A stretch of 41,851 bases of DNA, taken from NCBI GenBank assembly GCA_963729215.1, contig CAVSND010000029.1, positions 1 through 41,851 of the forward strand. Reading direction: 5' to 3'. Position numbers and translations under genes: made by a program. The stretch comes from CAVQJU01 sp963729215. GTDB lineage: Bacteria > Acidobacteriota > Vicinamibacteria > Vicinamibacterales > CAVVIG01. Positions 22,135 to 31,204 of the stretch are shown here, piece by piece; position 1 is the stretch's first letter, and each line of letters begins with the position of its first letter. A model generated the notes under the pieces. That model worked only from the letters and a program-made list of their open reading frames with translations, ran no database searches and was not told where the DNA came from.

Positions 22135-22896
22135 ATGATTACCATCATCATCGTCCTTGCGATTGTTGTCGTGCTCGTGTCTCTCTCTCTTCGGGTCGTG
22201 AAGGAGTACGACCGGGGCGTGATCTTCTTTCTGGGCAAGTACACGGGCGTTCGCGGCCCTGGCTTGATCATTCTCATCCCGGTGCTCGAGCAGATGACGC
22301 GGGTGACGCTGCGCACGATCACGATGAACATTCCCTCGCAGAAGATCATCACGAAGGACAATGTCTCCATCGATATCGCCGCGGTGGCGTATTACCACAT
22401 CGTCGACCCGGCGAAATCGGTGATCGCCGTCGAGAATGTGAACGCCGCCATCAACCAGATCAGCCAGACGACCGTGCGGAATGTCGTGGGCCAATTCAGC
22501 CTCGATCAGCTCCTGTCCCAGACGCTGGATATCAACGCGAAGATCAAGGACGTGATTGACGGGCACACCGAGCCGTGGGGCGCCCAGGTGACGGCCGTCG
22601 AGATCAAGGACATCACGCTTCCGGAGAACATGCAGCGCGCCATGGCCAAGGAGGCCGAGGCCGAGCGCGAGCGCCGCGCGAAAATCGTGGCGGCTGAAGG
22701 CGAGTTTCAGGCGGCGGTCAAGCTTGGTGAGGCGGCGGATATCATCTCGCAGCATCCGGTGGCGCTGCAGTTGCGGACCCTGCAGACGATGGCGGAGATC
22801 AGCATCGAGAAGAATTCCACCATTATCTTCCCGGCTCAGTTCATGACCACGGTCCAGGAGGCCATCAAGATGATTCGCGGAGACGGGGCGGCGTGA
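22135..22896 (+). CDS. slipin/stomatin-like SPFH protein (copy 2)
   Basis: 253 residues, the same architecture as copy 1: membrane helix 1-20, SPFH domain, Glu/Arg-rich coiled coil and short tail. It differs mainly in the membrane helix (MITIIIVLAIVVVLVSLSL) and by a few conservative changes (Ala to Asp in the SQTL-x-INAK region, Asp to Glu in LP(D/E)NMQ). The ATG at 22135 has a GGGAG ribosome binding site ten bases upstream; an in-frame start 39 bases earlier is not needed. The last 61 bases overlap the convergent conserved secreted protein gene. No NfeD partner is adjacent. Confidence 0.92.
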   Translation: MITIIIVLAIVVVLVSLSLRVVKEYDRGVIFFLGKYTGVRGPGLIILIPVLEQMTRVTLRTITMNIPSQKIITKDNVSIDIAAVAYYHIVDPAKSVIAVENVNAAINQISQTTVRNVVGQFSLDQLLSQTLDINAKIKDVIDGHTEPWGAQVTAVEIKDITLPENMQRAMAKEAEAERERRAKIVAAEGEFQAAVKLGEAADIISQHPVALQLRTLQTMAEISIEKNSTIIFPAQFMTTVQEAIKMIRGDGAA

Positions 22897-23567
22897 TCGA
22901 TAGTGGCGGCCTCGAACGGTGCGATGGGGATCACGATGACGAAGGAAAACGACCAGTGGCTCGCGTCATCGACGAAACGGGAGCCATCTGCGGAGCACGT
23001 CGCCTTGGTTTGGGGAAGACCCGTCGCCAGATAATCGAGTGAGGTCTCGAGTTCGAGTCCTCGGAGCCACCGGCCTTCAGGCAGGCGCTTGAAGATGTGG
23101 AATGCCGTGTCCAGCTCGAAATCGAGCTTGTGGGTGTTCGCGCGGCTGGCGTTGGGGCGTTCGGCCTGGCTGAATTGATCGACGACGTCGAAGTGCGATG
23201 TGATCCAGCCCCGCGACATCGGCTCGGTCAGCCAATAGAAGCCGTCTCGAATTCAAGCTGCGCTGAGTTGTCGTCGTTGAACGGTGCGGCACTGAGTTCC
23301 GCGGTGAAGCCGAGCTCGGCGTCCTGGTCTTCATGTCGAGCGCCAGGATCGTCTCGAACACATGCTCCCGCTTCACTCGTTCGGTGGCACCCTCCGGTGT
23401 CACGACGCGATGACGGTTGGCCAGGTGTTCAATCGTAAAGGTCGGCTCGAACTTCCATTCGAGCTCACAGATGAAGCGGCAGGACGGCGCCGCCGTTGGC
23501 GCTGCGCGCGAGCGGTTCCGGCGAGCAGCAGCGGCCAGACGAAACACAGAGCACGCCAACGCCACAT
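22836..23567 (-). CDS. conserved secreted protein ending the metal operon, frameshifted
   Basis: About 240 codons split over several frames. The ATG at 23567 starts a signal peptide (MWRWRALCFVWPLLLAGTAR, cleavage likely after ARA). After an indel comes WKFEPTFTIEHLANRHRVV, then TERVKREHVFETILALDMKT, GFTAELSAAPFNDDN, SHFDVVDQFSQAERP, FELDTAFHIFKRLPEGRWLR and LELETSLDYLATGLP. The strand-rich pattern and DDASHWSFSFVIVIPIAPF near the end suggest a beta-rich envelope protein. I have seen similar hypothetical proteins beside RND metal-efflux genes, but I know no function. At least three indels (near 23500, 23330 and 23240) are needed. Its 3' end overlaps the convergent slipin gene by 61 bases. Confidence 0.6.
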
Positions 23568-23603
23568 TGCGCCGTGAGAAATACGTCGCGAGAGACTCTG
23601 CGC

Positions 23604-24521
23604 TTATCGCGAGGCCTTGGCCTTGCCAAGCTGATCGAGTGCCGCCTTGAAGGCGGCCTGCCAGTTTGTCCACAGGGCCTGTCCCCCAATAGTGCAAAAA
23701 GTAAATCGTCGGGCTCGTGCCGGTCATGTGGTGGTGAATCGCGACGATGTCGATACCGTTCTGGCGCAGCGCCTTGAGCACCGGCGTCACTTCATCGGCG
23801 AGCATCGCGACGTCGCCGGCTACCGCCGCATGGTCGTTCGTGCCGACGAAGGCGGCCCAGGTATTGAGGCCCATGCGCGCATTGATCGGCGCGCCCATCT
23901 CGGTGAGCTTGAGATCGTCGCGTCCCACGGTGATTTTGTAGACGGCGCCGTTCTGCTCGCCTTGATGTCCGGCAATTTGCGCGATCTTCGCGGTATCGAT
24001 CGTTGGCGCTGGCGCGGCGGCAGGCGTCGATGTCGTCGTCGTTGCCGGCCGGTTGGTGCCTTTGCCGATCAAGTCGAGCGCGGGTTTCACCTTGCGCGCC
24101 AGTTCTGCCGGGCTGCCATGGCCGTGCACGTGCATGTACAACATGCGCGGTTCATCCCAGAAGAAGTGATTGTGGAGTGCCGTCGCTTCGAGCCCGTTCT
24201 CGAGAAGCGCGGACATGACCGGGTTGACTTCCTCCTGCGTCAGAACGAGGTCGCCCATCATCACATCCATGCCGCCGGTGCCTTTCGTCATCGCCACCCA
24301 GCCCCCGAAACCGAATGGCGTCGGCGTCTTGACGTGGGCGACCGTGATCGACAGGTCGTTCCGGGGGATGTTGACTTTCAGGACGTTGTCTTTGAAGTCC
24401 CCTGTCTTCCCCAGCGTGTCCAGCACCTGCTTGTAGGCCGCTGGCATTTCTTGAGCGTGCGCCAGAGAAGGCGAATGATGCCAGTGTGAGTAACGCGCCT
24501 AGAAGCGATGGGCGGTTTCAT
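23604..24521 (-). CDS. two-domain DUF1259 (LppY/LpqO-like) exported protein, frameshifted
   Basis: About 300 codons. The ATG at 24521 follows GGAG; after an indel the signal peptide reads LGALLTLASFAF, with AHAQE at the cleavage region. Two DUF1259 repeats follow. The first has NPVMSALLENGLEATALHNH and LYMHVHGHG; a Thr/Pro/Ala linker precedes the second, which has ALRQNGIDIVAIHHHMTGTS and IYFLHYWGTG. The paired His clusters (HNH, HVHGHG, HHH) look metal-binding. The C-terminus (ALDQLGKAKASR) is reached after a frameshift near 23650. It lies 34 bases downstream of the pump gene and so is probably in the same operon. The family role is unproven; a periplasmic metal-binding role is my inference. 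Confidence 0.7.
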
Positions 24522-24554
24522 TGGAAATGATACTCCTTCTTTGCAAGTTGATCG

Positions 24555-27500
24555 CTAGTCGTTCGACATCTTTCTTGATCGCGTCCCGTGAGCGGCGTAG
24601 CCGTCGCTGACCTCGGCAACGTCGGTCCAGTTCTCGGCTTTCCGCTGGAATGGCTGGGGGGGCTGCAGCAATCGAAGAGCGGCTCGCGGATTTGACGTCG
24701 GCAGCTAGGATGTCGCGCCATCGACGTGATCCGAACTTCAGGTACAGCGTCGGCACGACGAACATGTTGAGCAGCGTCGACGTCGTCAGGCCGCACAGAA
24801 TCACGATGGCCATGGGCGTCTGGATCTCGCTGCCGGTCTTGCCCCTCCGTAGCGCGAGCGGAATCAGCGCCAGTCCCGCCGCCGCGGCCGTCATCAGAAT
24901 CGGCACGAGCCGCTCCTTGGCGCCGCGCTCGACCGCCTCTCGAAAATCGCGAACGCCCTCGACAGCCATCAAATGGTGAATGTGCGTGACCAGCATGATG
25001 CCGTTGCGCGTGGCGATGCCGAACAGCGTGATGAATCCGATCATCGTCGCGACGTTGAGCACGCCGCCGGACAGGAACACGCCCGACGACGCCGCCGATC
25101 AGCGCCAGCGGCAGATTGACCATGACGATCAGCGCATCACGGGCCCGCCCGAACGCCAGCACGAGCAGCATGAACACGCCCGGCGATGGCGAGCGACACC
25201 GAGCGCCGAGCAGCCGCTGCGACGCGCTCTGCTCGCTCTCGAACTGCCCGCCGTATTCCACGCGATAACCCGCCGGCATCGGCACCGCCTGAGACGACCG
25301 CCGCCGGATGTCGTCGACGACGCTGCCGAGATCGCGGCCCGCGACGTTGCACGAGATCACGATCCGGCGCTGGACGTTCTCCCGGAGGACCATGTTCGGT
25401 CCCTCCTCGCGGCGGACGTCGGCCAGCAGCGCGGATCGGCACGGTCGCGCCGCCCGGCGTGTCGATCGGCAGATCGGCGATGCGATCGAAATCCGCTCCG
25501 GCCGCTGGGTCGAACTTGACGATGAGATCGAACGCGGTGCCCCGGTCGAAGATCCGCCCGACCGTCGCGCCCGCGAAGCTCGTCTCGATCGGCCTCCGCG
25601 ACGTCGTCCGGCCGCAGCCCGTAGCGGGCGATCGCCGATCGATTGAGCACGAACCGGACGAACGGCACGTCCATCTGCTGCTCGAGCGACAGGTCCACGA
25701 CCCCGGGACCGATGCCATGGCGTCGCGGACGCGTTCGCCGAGCCGCCGCAGCGTGCCGAGGTCGTCGCCGAACACCTTGACCGCGATGTTCGCGCGCGTG
25801 CCCGACAGCATGTGGTCGATCCGATGCGAGATCGGCTGCCCGATCGTGACGTTCGTGCCGGGCAGCGTGGCGAATTCGCGCCGCAGCTCGGCTAGCAGCT
25901 GCGTCCCGCGGTCGACCGGTCTCGCGCAGGCCGACGTCGATTTCCGCGGCCTCGACGCCCTGGACGTGCTCGTCGTATTCCGCACGGCCGGTCCGTCGTG
26001 CCGTCGCGACCACTTCCGGCTGCGACAGCAGAATCTGCTTCGACGCGGCGGCCGATCTCGTCGGACTTCGCGAGCGAGGTTCCGGGCAGCGTGTTGGCCT
26101 GCACCGTCAGGCTGCCTTCGTGGAAGTCTGGCAGGAACGCCGTGCCCGCTCGCGTCATCGCCGACGAGCGCCGCGACGAGCAGCAGCCACCGAGACGGCC
26201 ATGATCACGTACGGGATGGTCGAGCGCGGGCGGCAACACGCGCGCGAACCGCGCCTTGAGCCGCCGCGCCAGCCAGCCGTCATGTCCTCGCTCGATCGAT
26301 GCGGCGTGCGGCAGGAACGCGTAAAGCACAGCGCCGGCGTCACGACGATGGCGACCGCGAGCGACGCCAGCAGCGCGACGATGTAGGCAAAGGCGAGCGG
26401 CGTGAGCAGCCGGCCCTCGACGCCGGTCAGCCCGAACACCGGCAGGAAGACCACGCACGATGATGACCGTCGCGAAGACGATCGAGGCTGCGGATCTCGA
26501 GCGTGGCGTCGCGAACGATCGTCGCCGCCGGACGTCGCTCGGCCTCCGGCTTGGCGCGATTCTCGCGGAGCCGCCGCACGACGTTCTCGACGTCGACGAT
26601 CGCGTCGTCCACGAGATCGCCGACGGCGATCGCCATCCCGCCTAGCGTCATCGTGTTGATGCTCGCGCCGAACGCGCGCAGCGCGAGAATCGCCGCCGCC
26701 AGCGACAGCGGCATCGCCGTCAGCGTGATGGCGCTGGCGCGGAAGTTCGCGAGGAACACGACGACGATGAGCACGACCAGCAGTCCGCCGTCGCGAAGCG
26801 CGCTGCACGACGTTGTCGACCGCGACCTCGATGAAGTCGGCCTGCCGGAAGATCCGCCGGTCGATCGTCATGCCGGCGCGGCAGCTCGCTGCTGCAGCGT
26901 GTCGAGCTCGCGGTCGAGCCGGCGCGTCACCTCGATCGTGTTGGCGCCCGGCTGCTTCTGCACGCCGACGATGACGGCCGGCTTGCCGCTCCGCGAGCCT
27001 TCGCCGCGCTTGAACGCGCCGCCTTCCCGCACGTCCGCGACGTCCCGCACCAGCACGGACCGGTCGCCCCGCAGCGCGACGACGCGTCTCGCCGATCTCC
27101 TCCGGCGTCCGCGCGCGGCCGACCGCCTCGCAGCACGTACTCCTGCGAGCCCTCGGTGTAGACGCCGGCGGACGTGTTCTGACTCGCGCCGCGGACGGCC
27201 GTCAGCAGCTCCGTCAGCGACACGTTGTTGGCGCGCAGCGCGTCGGGATGCGCGATCACCTGGAACTGCCGTTCCGCGCCGCCGATCGGCGTCACCTGCG
27301 AGACGCCCGGCACCGCCAGCAGCCGGCGGCGGACGGTGGTGTCGGCGATCGTCCGCAGCGTCAGCGGATCGTCGTGGTCGGACGAGATCGCGAAGAACAG
27401 AATCTCGCCCATGATGGAGGAGACGGGCGCCAGGACGGGCCGCTCGACCTGCGGCGGCAGCGTGCCGCTGACGAGCGCCAGCTTCTCCGCGACGAGCTGA

Positions 27501-27820
27501 CGCGCCATGAAGATGTCGGTGCCCCAGTCGAATTCGACCCAGACCACGGCGATGCCGACGGCCGTCGCCGACCGGACGCGCCGCACGCCGGAGGCGCCGT
27601 TGATGGCGCTCTCGAGCGGAAACGTCACGAGCGACTCCATCTCCTCCGGCGCCATGCCGTGGCCTTCGGTCAGAATGGTCACCGTCGGCGCGGTGAGATC
27701 GGGAAAGACGTCGATCGGCATCTGGCGGGCCGTCCACGCGCCGGCGCCAGCAGCAGCAGCACCGAGCAGCCGATCACCATCCAGTGGTGCTCGATCGACC
27801 ATTGAATCAAGTCGTTTCAT
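24555..27820 (-). CDS. heavy-metal RND efflux pump (CzcA/CusA-like), heavily frameshifted
   Basis: About 1,085 codons, matching the usual 1,030-1,080 of HME-RND permeases, but spread over many short frames. The start is ATG with a GAGGG site 10 bases ahead. Recognisable in order are MPIDVFPDLTAPTVTILTE, FPLESAINGASGVRRVRS, VEFDWGTDIFMARQLVAEKL, the TM4 segment GGMAIAVGDLVDDAIVDVEN (about 26583-26642), TIGQPISHRIDHMLSGTRAN, VKVFGDDLGTLRRLGERV, DVPFVRFVL, RIVISCNVAGRDLGSVVDDI, LPLALIGGVVG and TRNGIMLVTHIHHLM. The TM4 motif has more acidic residues than either CzcA or CusA, so the metal is not predicted. This is the inner-membrane proton-driven component of a tripartite exporter. The indels look like sequence errors. 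Confidence 0.8.
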
Positions 27821-27830
27821 GGCAGTGCCC

Positions 27831-29394
27831 TCAGTGGACGTGGCCTTCGGCCGGCAGACCCTTTTGCCGCGGACGCCAGCTGGACGTCGTAGGCGCCGCG
27901 CGTGACGACGCGGTCGCCCGGCTTGACACCCGCTCTGCACGCCGACCAGTCGCCATCGCGCGACACGACCTCGATGAACCGCCGCGCGAAGCGCTCGCCA
28001 CCGACTTGCACGAACACGTACGGCCGCCCGGCTTCGGTCAGCACGGCGTCTTGCGGCACGACCGGCACGCGTTGCGTCGCGCCCGTGTACAGAACGGCCG
28101 TGCCGGTCTGGCCGACCAGCAGCTGCGCCGTTCGGTTCTCGACTTCGAACTGCAGCGGGAGCGCGCGCGTCTTCGGATCGATCACGCCGGCGTCGTGCAC
28201 GTGGTCGGGCTTGAGCTCGATGGGGTCGGCTCGGCCTGGCAATCTCGAGCGCCACCGCCGTGACGGTCGCGCGCCGCTGCCGCCTCGCTCGGCGGCACCT
28301 GCGCCTGCAACTCGACGCGATCGCTGCGCACGACGCGGAACAGCGGCGCGCCTTCGTCGTACGACGCGCCGAGCGCCGCGAACACCTCGGCGACCCGCCC
28401 CGCGATCGGCGCGCGAAGCACGAACGCGTTCCCGGACGCCGCGCCGCCGCCCTGCGCAGCACCTCGTCTCGTTGGGCGAGCCGTGCCTCGGCGGCTGTGA
28501 GCCGGGCCTCCGCGATCGCCACGGCGCGCCGCGCCTCTTCGACGCGCCGGGCGGGAACCGCGCGTTCCTCCAGCAGCCGCTCCGCGCGCGCGAGGTCGGC
28601 CTTCGCGCCGTCGAGCTGCCGCTTGCGCTTCGGTGACCGCGGCGTCGAGCGTGGCGCGGTCGTCGCCGCCGCTCGGACAGCCGCGGCTCCAGACGCCCAA
28701 GCTCCTGGCCGGCGGACACGCGATCGCCGATCGACGGCAGCGGGCGACGCGTAGCGTCCATCGGCCGGGGCCGCGACGAGTGCCTCGCCTCCGGTGACCG
28801 GCTCGATCGCGGCGGGCACCCGGATCGACGTGCGCATCTCTCCTTCGCGCACGAGCGCGGTCGCAAACGTATTCGTCCATTGCTGTTCCTTCAGGTAGGC
28901 GATGGCCGTCGGGTCTTTCTCCGGACGCTTTTCGGCGTCTGCGATTGCCGCGGCCTCGTCCGCAAAGACGACCGCGGTGCCGAGATCGTGGCGGTCGGAC
29001 AGACCCGGCGCGTGACGACCAGCGCCCACCGATAGCGACCCGCGGGCGGGAGCTTGCTTTCCACACGGAACGCGCCCGGGCGCGAAGCGGCTCGGATCCC
29101 GGCAACACGACGGCGGCGCCACCGCTCTCCGGTGACATCTCGATCGATGGCCGGCCCGCGTTGAGCGCCTGAAAATCCGCGAGGCGAGTCAGGTGCACGG
29201 CAAACCGGACCGTCTGTCCGGCGACGAGCGGTGGGTGCTCCATGTAGAGCTCGGTCTCCTCCGTCCAGCTCGTCACGTCGAGGCTCCGGCTTTCAGAGCC
29301 GGGAACCGGCGCCGACCGCTTTCGTCCGCGGCGGCACGCCGGCATCGTCGCGACCGCCAGTAGCATCGCGACCTGAAGGGTTCGTTCGCATCAT
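27831..29394 (-). CDS. RND efflux periplasmic adaptor (CzcB-like), frameshifted
   Basis: The start ATG overlaps the TGA of the outer-membrane factor gene (ATGATG at 29389-29394), so translation is coupled. The N-terminus is a lipoprotein- or signal-like segment (MLLAVATMPACRRG). An extra N-terminal beta domain follows, as in CzcB-type adaptors (ELYMEHPPLVAGQTVRFAVH, then LTRLADFQALNAG), then KEQQWTNTFATALVREGEMR. The biotinyl-lipoyl and alpha-hairpin region is broken by indels; the barrel and C-terminal part are seen as RKTARLLVGQTGTAVLYTG-type and GVKPGDRVVTRGAYDV sequence. The end, LPAEGHVH, carries two His. The TGA at 27831 lies 10 bases before the pump start. It links the pump to the outer-membrane channel. 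Confidence 0.75.
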
Positions 29395-30613
29395 CGGATC
29401 TCCCATCCGCTCACCAGCTCGAGCTCGATCTCCGCCTGCCGTGCCGCCGCGTCCAGCACCGCTTGACGAACCCGGGCGGCACTGCTGCTTCGATACGCGT
29501 CGAGCAATTCGAGGATGCCCCGCTCGCCGGCGTCGTAGCTGACCAGTGCGATTCGTTCGAGCTGCGTGGCGCTCGCCGCCGTCGACGCGCGGTACGCGTC
29601 GGCGGCCTGCCGCCGCTCGATCACCATCCCGCGAAGCGCGATGACCTGCGCGCGGAGCGATGCTTCGAAGGCTGCCGTCCGCGCTTCGGCCTGTGCGCGA
29701 CGTGCCTGTGCCAGCGCCTGCTCCGGCTTCGCATGGTCGAACAGCGGGACGGTGAGATGAATACTGAAGACGCTCCCGATGTCGCCGCCACCCAGATTGG
29801 ATGACTTGGTACCGGCGATGATTTCTGGTTCCGGCACGGGGCGCCGTTCGGCCGCGCGGGTCGCGAAATCAGCGGACTCGATTTCCTGCCGAAGGGCCGC
29901 CAGTTCAGGAAGACTGGCTGCCGCCCGGGCGATGAGTTCCTCGACACCTGGCAGCGCCGCACGGTCCGACGGCTGCGGCACGACGGCCATCAGGCTGGTG
30001 TACTGGTCGAACCGGGGAAAAATCCCGCCAACTCGCCCTGGGCACGTCCGCGATCTGCTCGGGCCGCGGCCCAATCTGCGTCGAGGTCCATGGCTTCGCG
30101 CTCGGCACGCAGGCGGTCATAGCCGGCGGCCTCACCAGCGGCTTCGCGACGGGCCAGGATGCCCGCCAGGCCGCGCAGCCGATCTCGCGCGGCGGCGATT
30201 TCTGCCTCCCGCACCTGTGCGGACACGAGGTCCGCGTACGCGCCGCGGAGCGCCGCGCGCACCTGACGGATCTCGCCGTCGGCTCGCCGCTCGCCGGCAA
30301 CGACCAACGCGGACGCCGCGCTCACCTCCAGGTCGCGACGTCCCGTTATCGGCAGCGGCTGCGTCACCAGAAACATGTTCTCGGTGACGCCGGCCACAGA
30401 CTCGCGGTTGAACGTGAACCGGGGATTCGGCCACCGGGAGGCAGCGAGCCCTTCGGCGCGGGTGATCTGGATCGCGGCTTTGATCGCCCGTACGCGCGGG
30501 CTTTCACCGGATAGACGCGCCAGCGCGTCGGCTTCGGAAAGAACGGTTTGGGCCGCGGCGAACCTGGGCAGACAGACCAGGGCCGCAGCCACGCACCAAG
30601 TGCGTGTCCGCAT
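29391..30613 (-). CDS. TolC/CzcC-like outer-membrane efflux protein, one frameshift
   Basis: About 407 codons, normal for CzcC-type factors. The signal peptide is MRTRTWCVAAALVCLPRFAA (cleavage near AAAQT). First OEP repeat: TVLSEADALARLSGESPRVR, ITRAEGLAASRWPNPRFTFN, TQPLPITGRRDLEVSAASAL. Second OEP repeat after a frameshift near 30,020: ELIARAAASLPELAALRQEI, GGGDIGSVFSIHLTVPLFD, ALAQARRAQAEARTAAFEA and GILELLDAYRSSSAARVR. Long helices and the duplicated OEP pattern identify the outer-membrane/periplasmic tunnel of an RND exporter. It is followed directly by the adaptor gene with overlapping stop and start. Confidence 0.85.
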
Positions 30614-30665
30614 ACGACTCCTTCAAGACAGACGGATAACAGGACGGCAGCTTGGCAGCGCCGCG

Positions 30666-31058
30666 TTACACGGTGGGCGAGACTGGCGGGGCGCGGGGAG
30701 GAGTCGGAGCGCGAGGCGGCCCGTGGATAAGGATGTCGACATCGGCGGACGGCCGCTCGAAAAGAGCCGGCGGAGGTGGTTCTATCCACGCGCTGACAAT
30801 GCGCACAGGACTGGTGAGCGCTACTGGGGCCGGAACCGTGTAGATCGTGGTCAGCGTGAGAGCCGGGCCATCATCATCATCCAGGGTCGATTGGTGTTCG
30901 GCGTGATGCTCCAGGATCCCGTGGGGCTTCAGGTGGCGGTGGATGATCGCGTGAACATGCCCCTGTTCCTCGGCTTCGTGCATGTGCTCGGGCGGCGCGA
31001 CGGGAAGCAATCCCGTCGCGATGGCCAGAACGCCGGCGACAAGCACCGAGGCCTTCAC
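30666..31058 (-). CDS. His-rich exported protein, first gene of metal operon
   Basis: 130 residues from a GTG at 31058. The signal peptide is VKASVLVAGVLAIATGLLPV. The next 32 residues hold ten His (residues 25, 27, 34, 36, 40, 42, 46, 51, 52 and 55) followed by four Asp (60-63), a strong metal-binding composition. The remainder is Pro-rich (PTPPRAPP near the C-terminus). The gene stops 52 bases before the outer-membrane factor gene, so it probably leads the operon. I infer a periplasmic metal buffer or sensor for the exporter. An open frame continues upstream of the GTG, but those residues are not signal-like. No regulator gene is adjacent. Confidence 0.6.
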   Translation of the reverse strand: MKASVLVAGVLAIATGLLPVAPPEHMHEAEEQGHVHAIIHRHLKPHGILEHHAEHQSTLDDDDGPALTLTTIYTVPAPVALTSPVRIVSAWIEPPPPALFERPSADVDILIHGPPRAPTPPRAPPVSPTV

Positions 31059-31204
31059 GGGCCCATGGTATCCGATTGCCGAACACGTCACCAAGCGGGG
31101 GATCCTGCGCACTCGGCAGAACTTTGCCCGCGCGCGTGACAAGAAGACGCCTCTGGCGGAGCTTCGAACTGTCACGTAGTATCTGACCTGAAAGTGGAGG
31201 TCGT
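31059..31204. other. divergent promoter region, metal operon / cytochrome gene
   Basis: 146 bases between the His-rich protein gene (minus) and the cytochrome gene (plus). It contains the GTGGAGGTC ribosome binding site of the plus-strand gene. No clear inverted-repeat operator or -35/-10 pair was found, so control of the metal operon is not visible in sequence. Confidence 0.4.
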
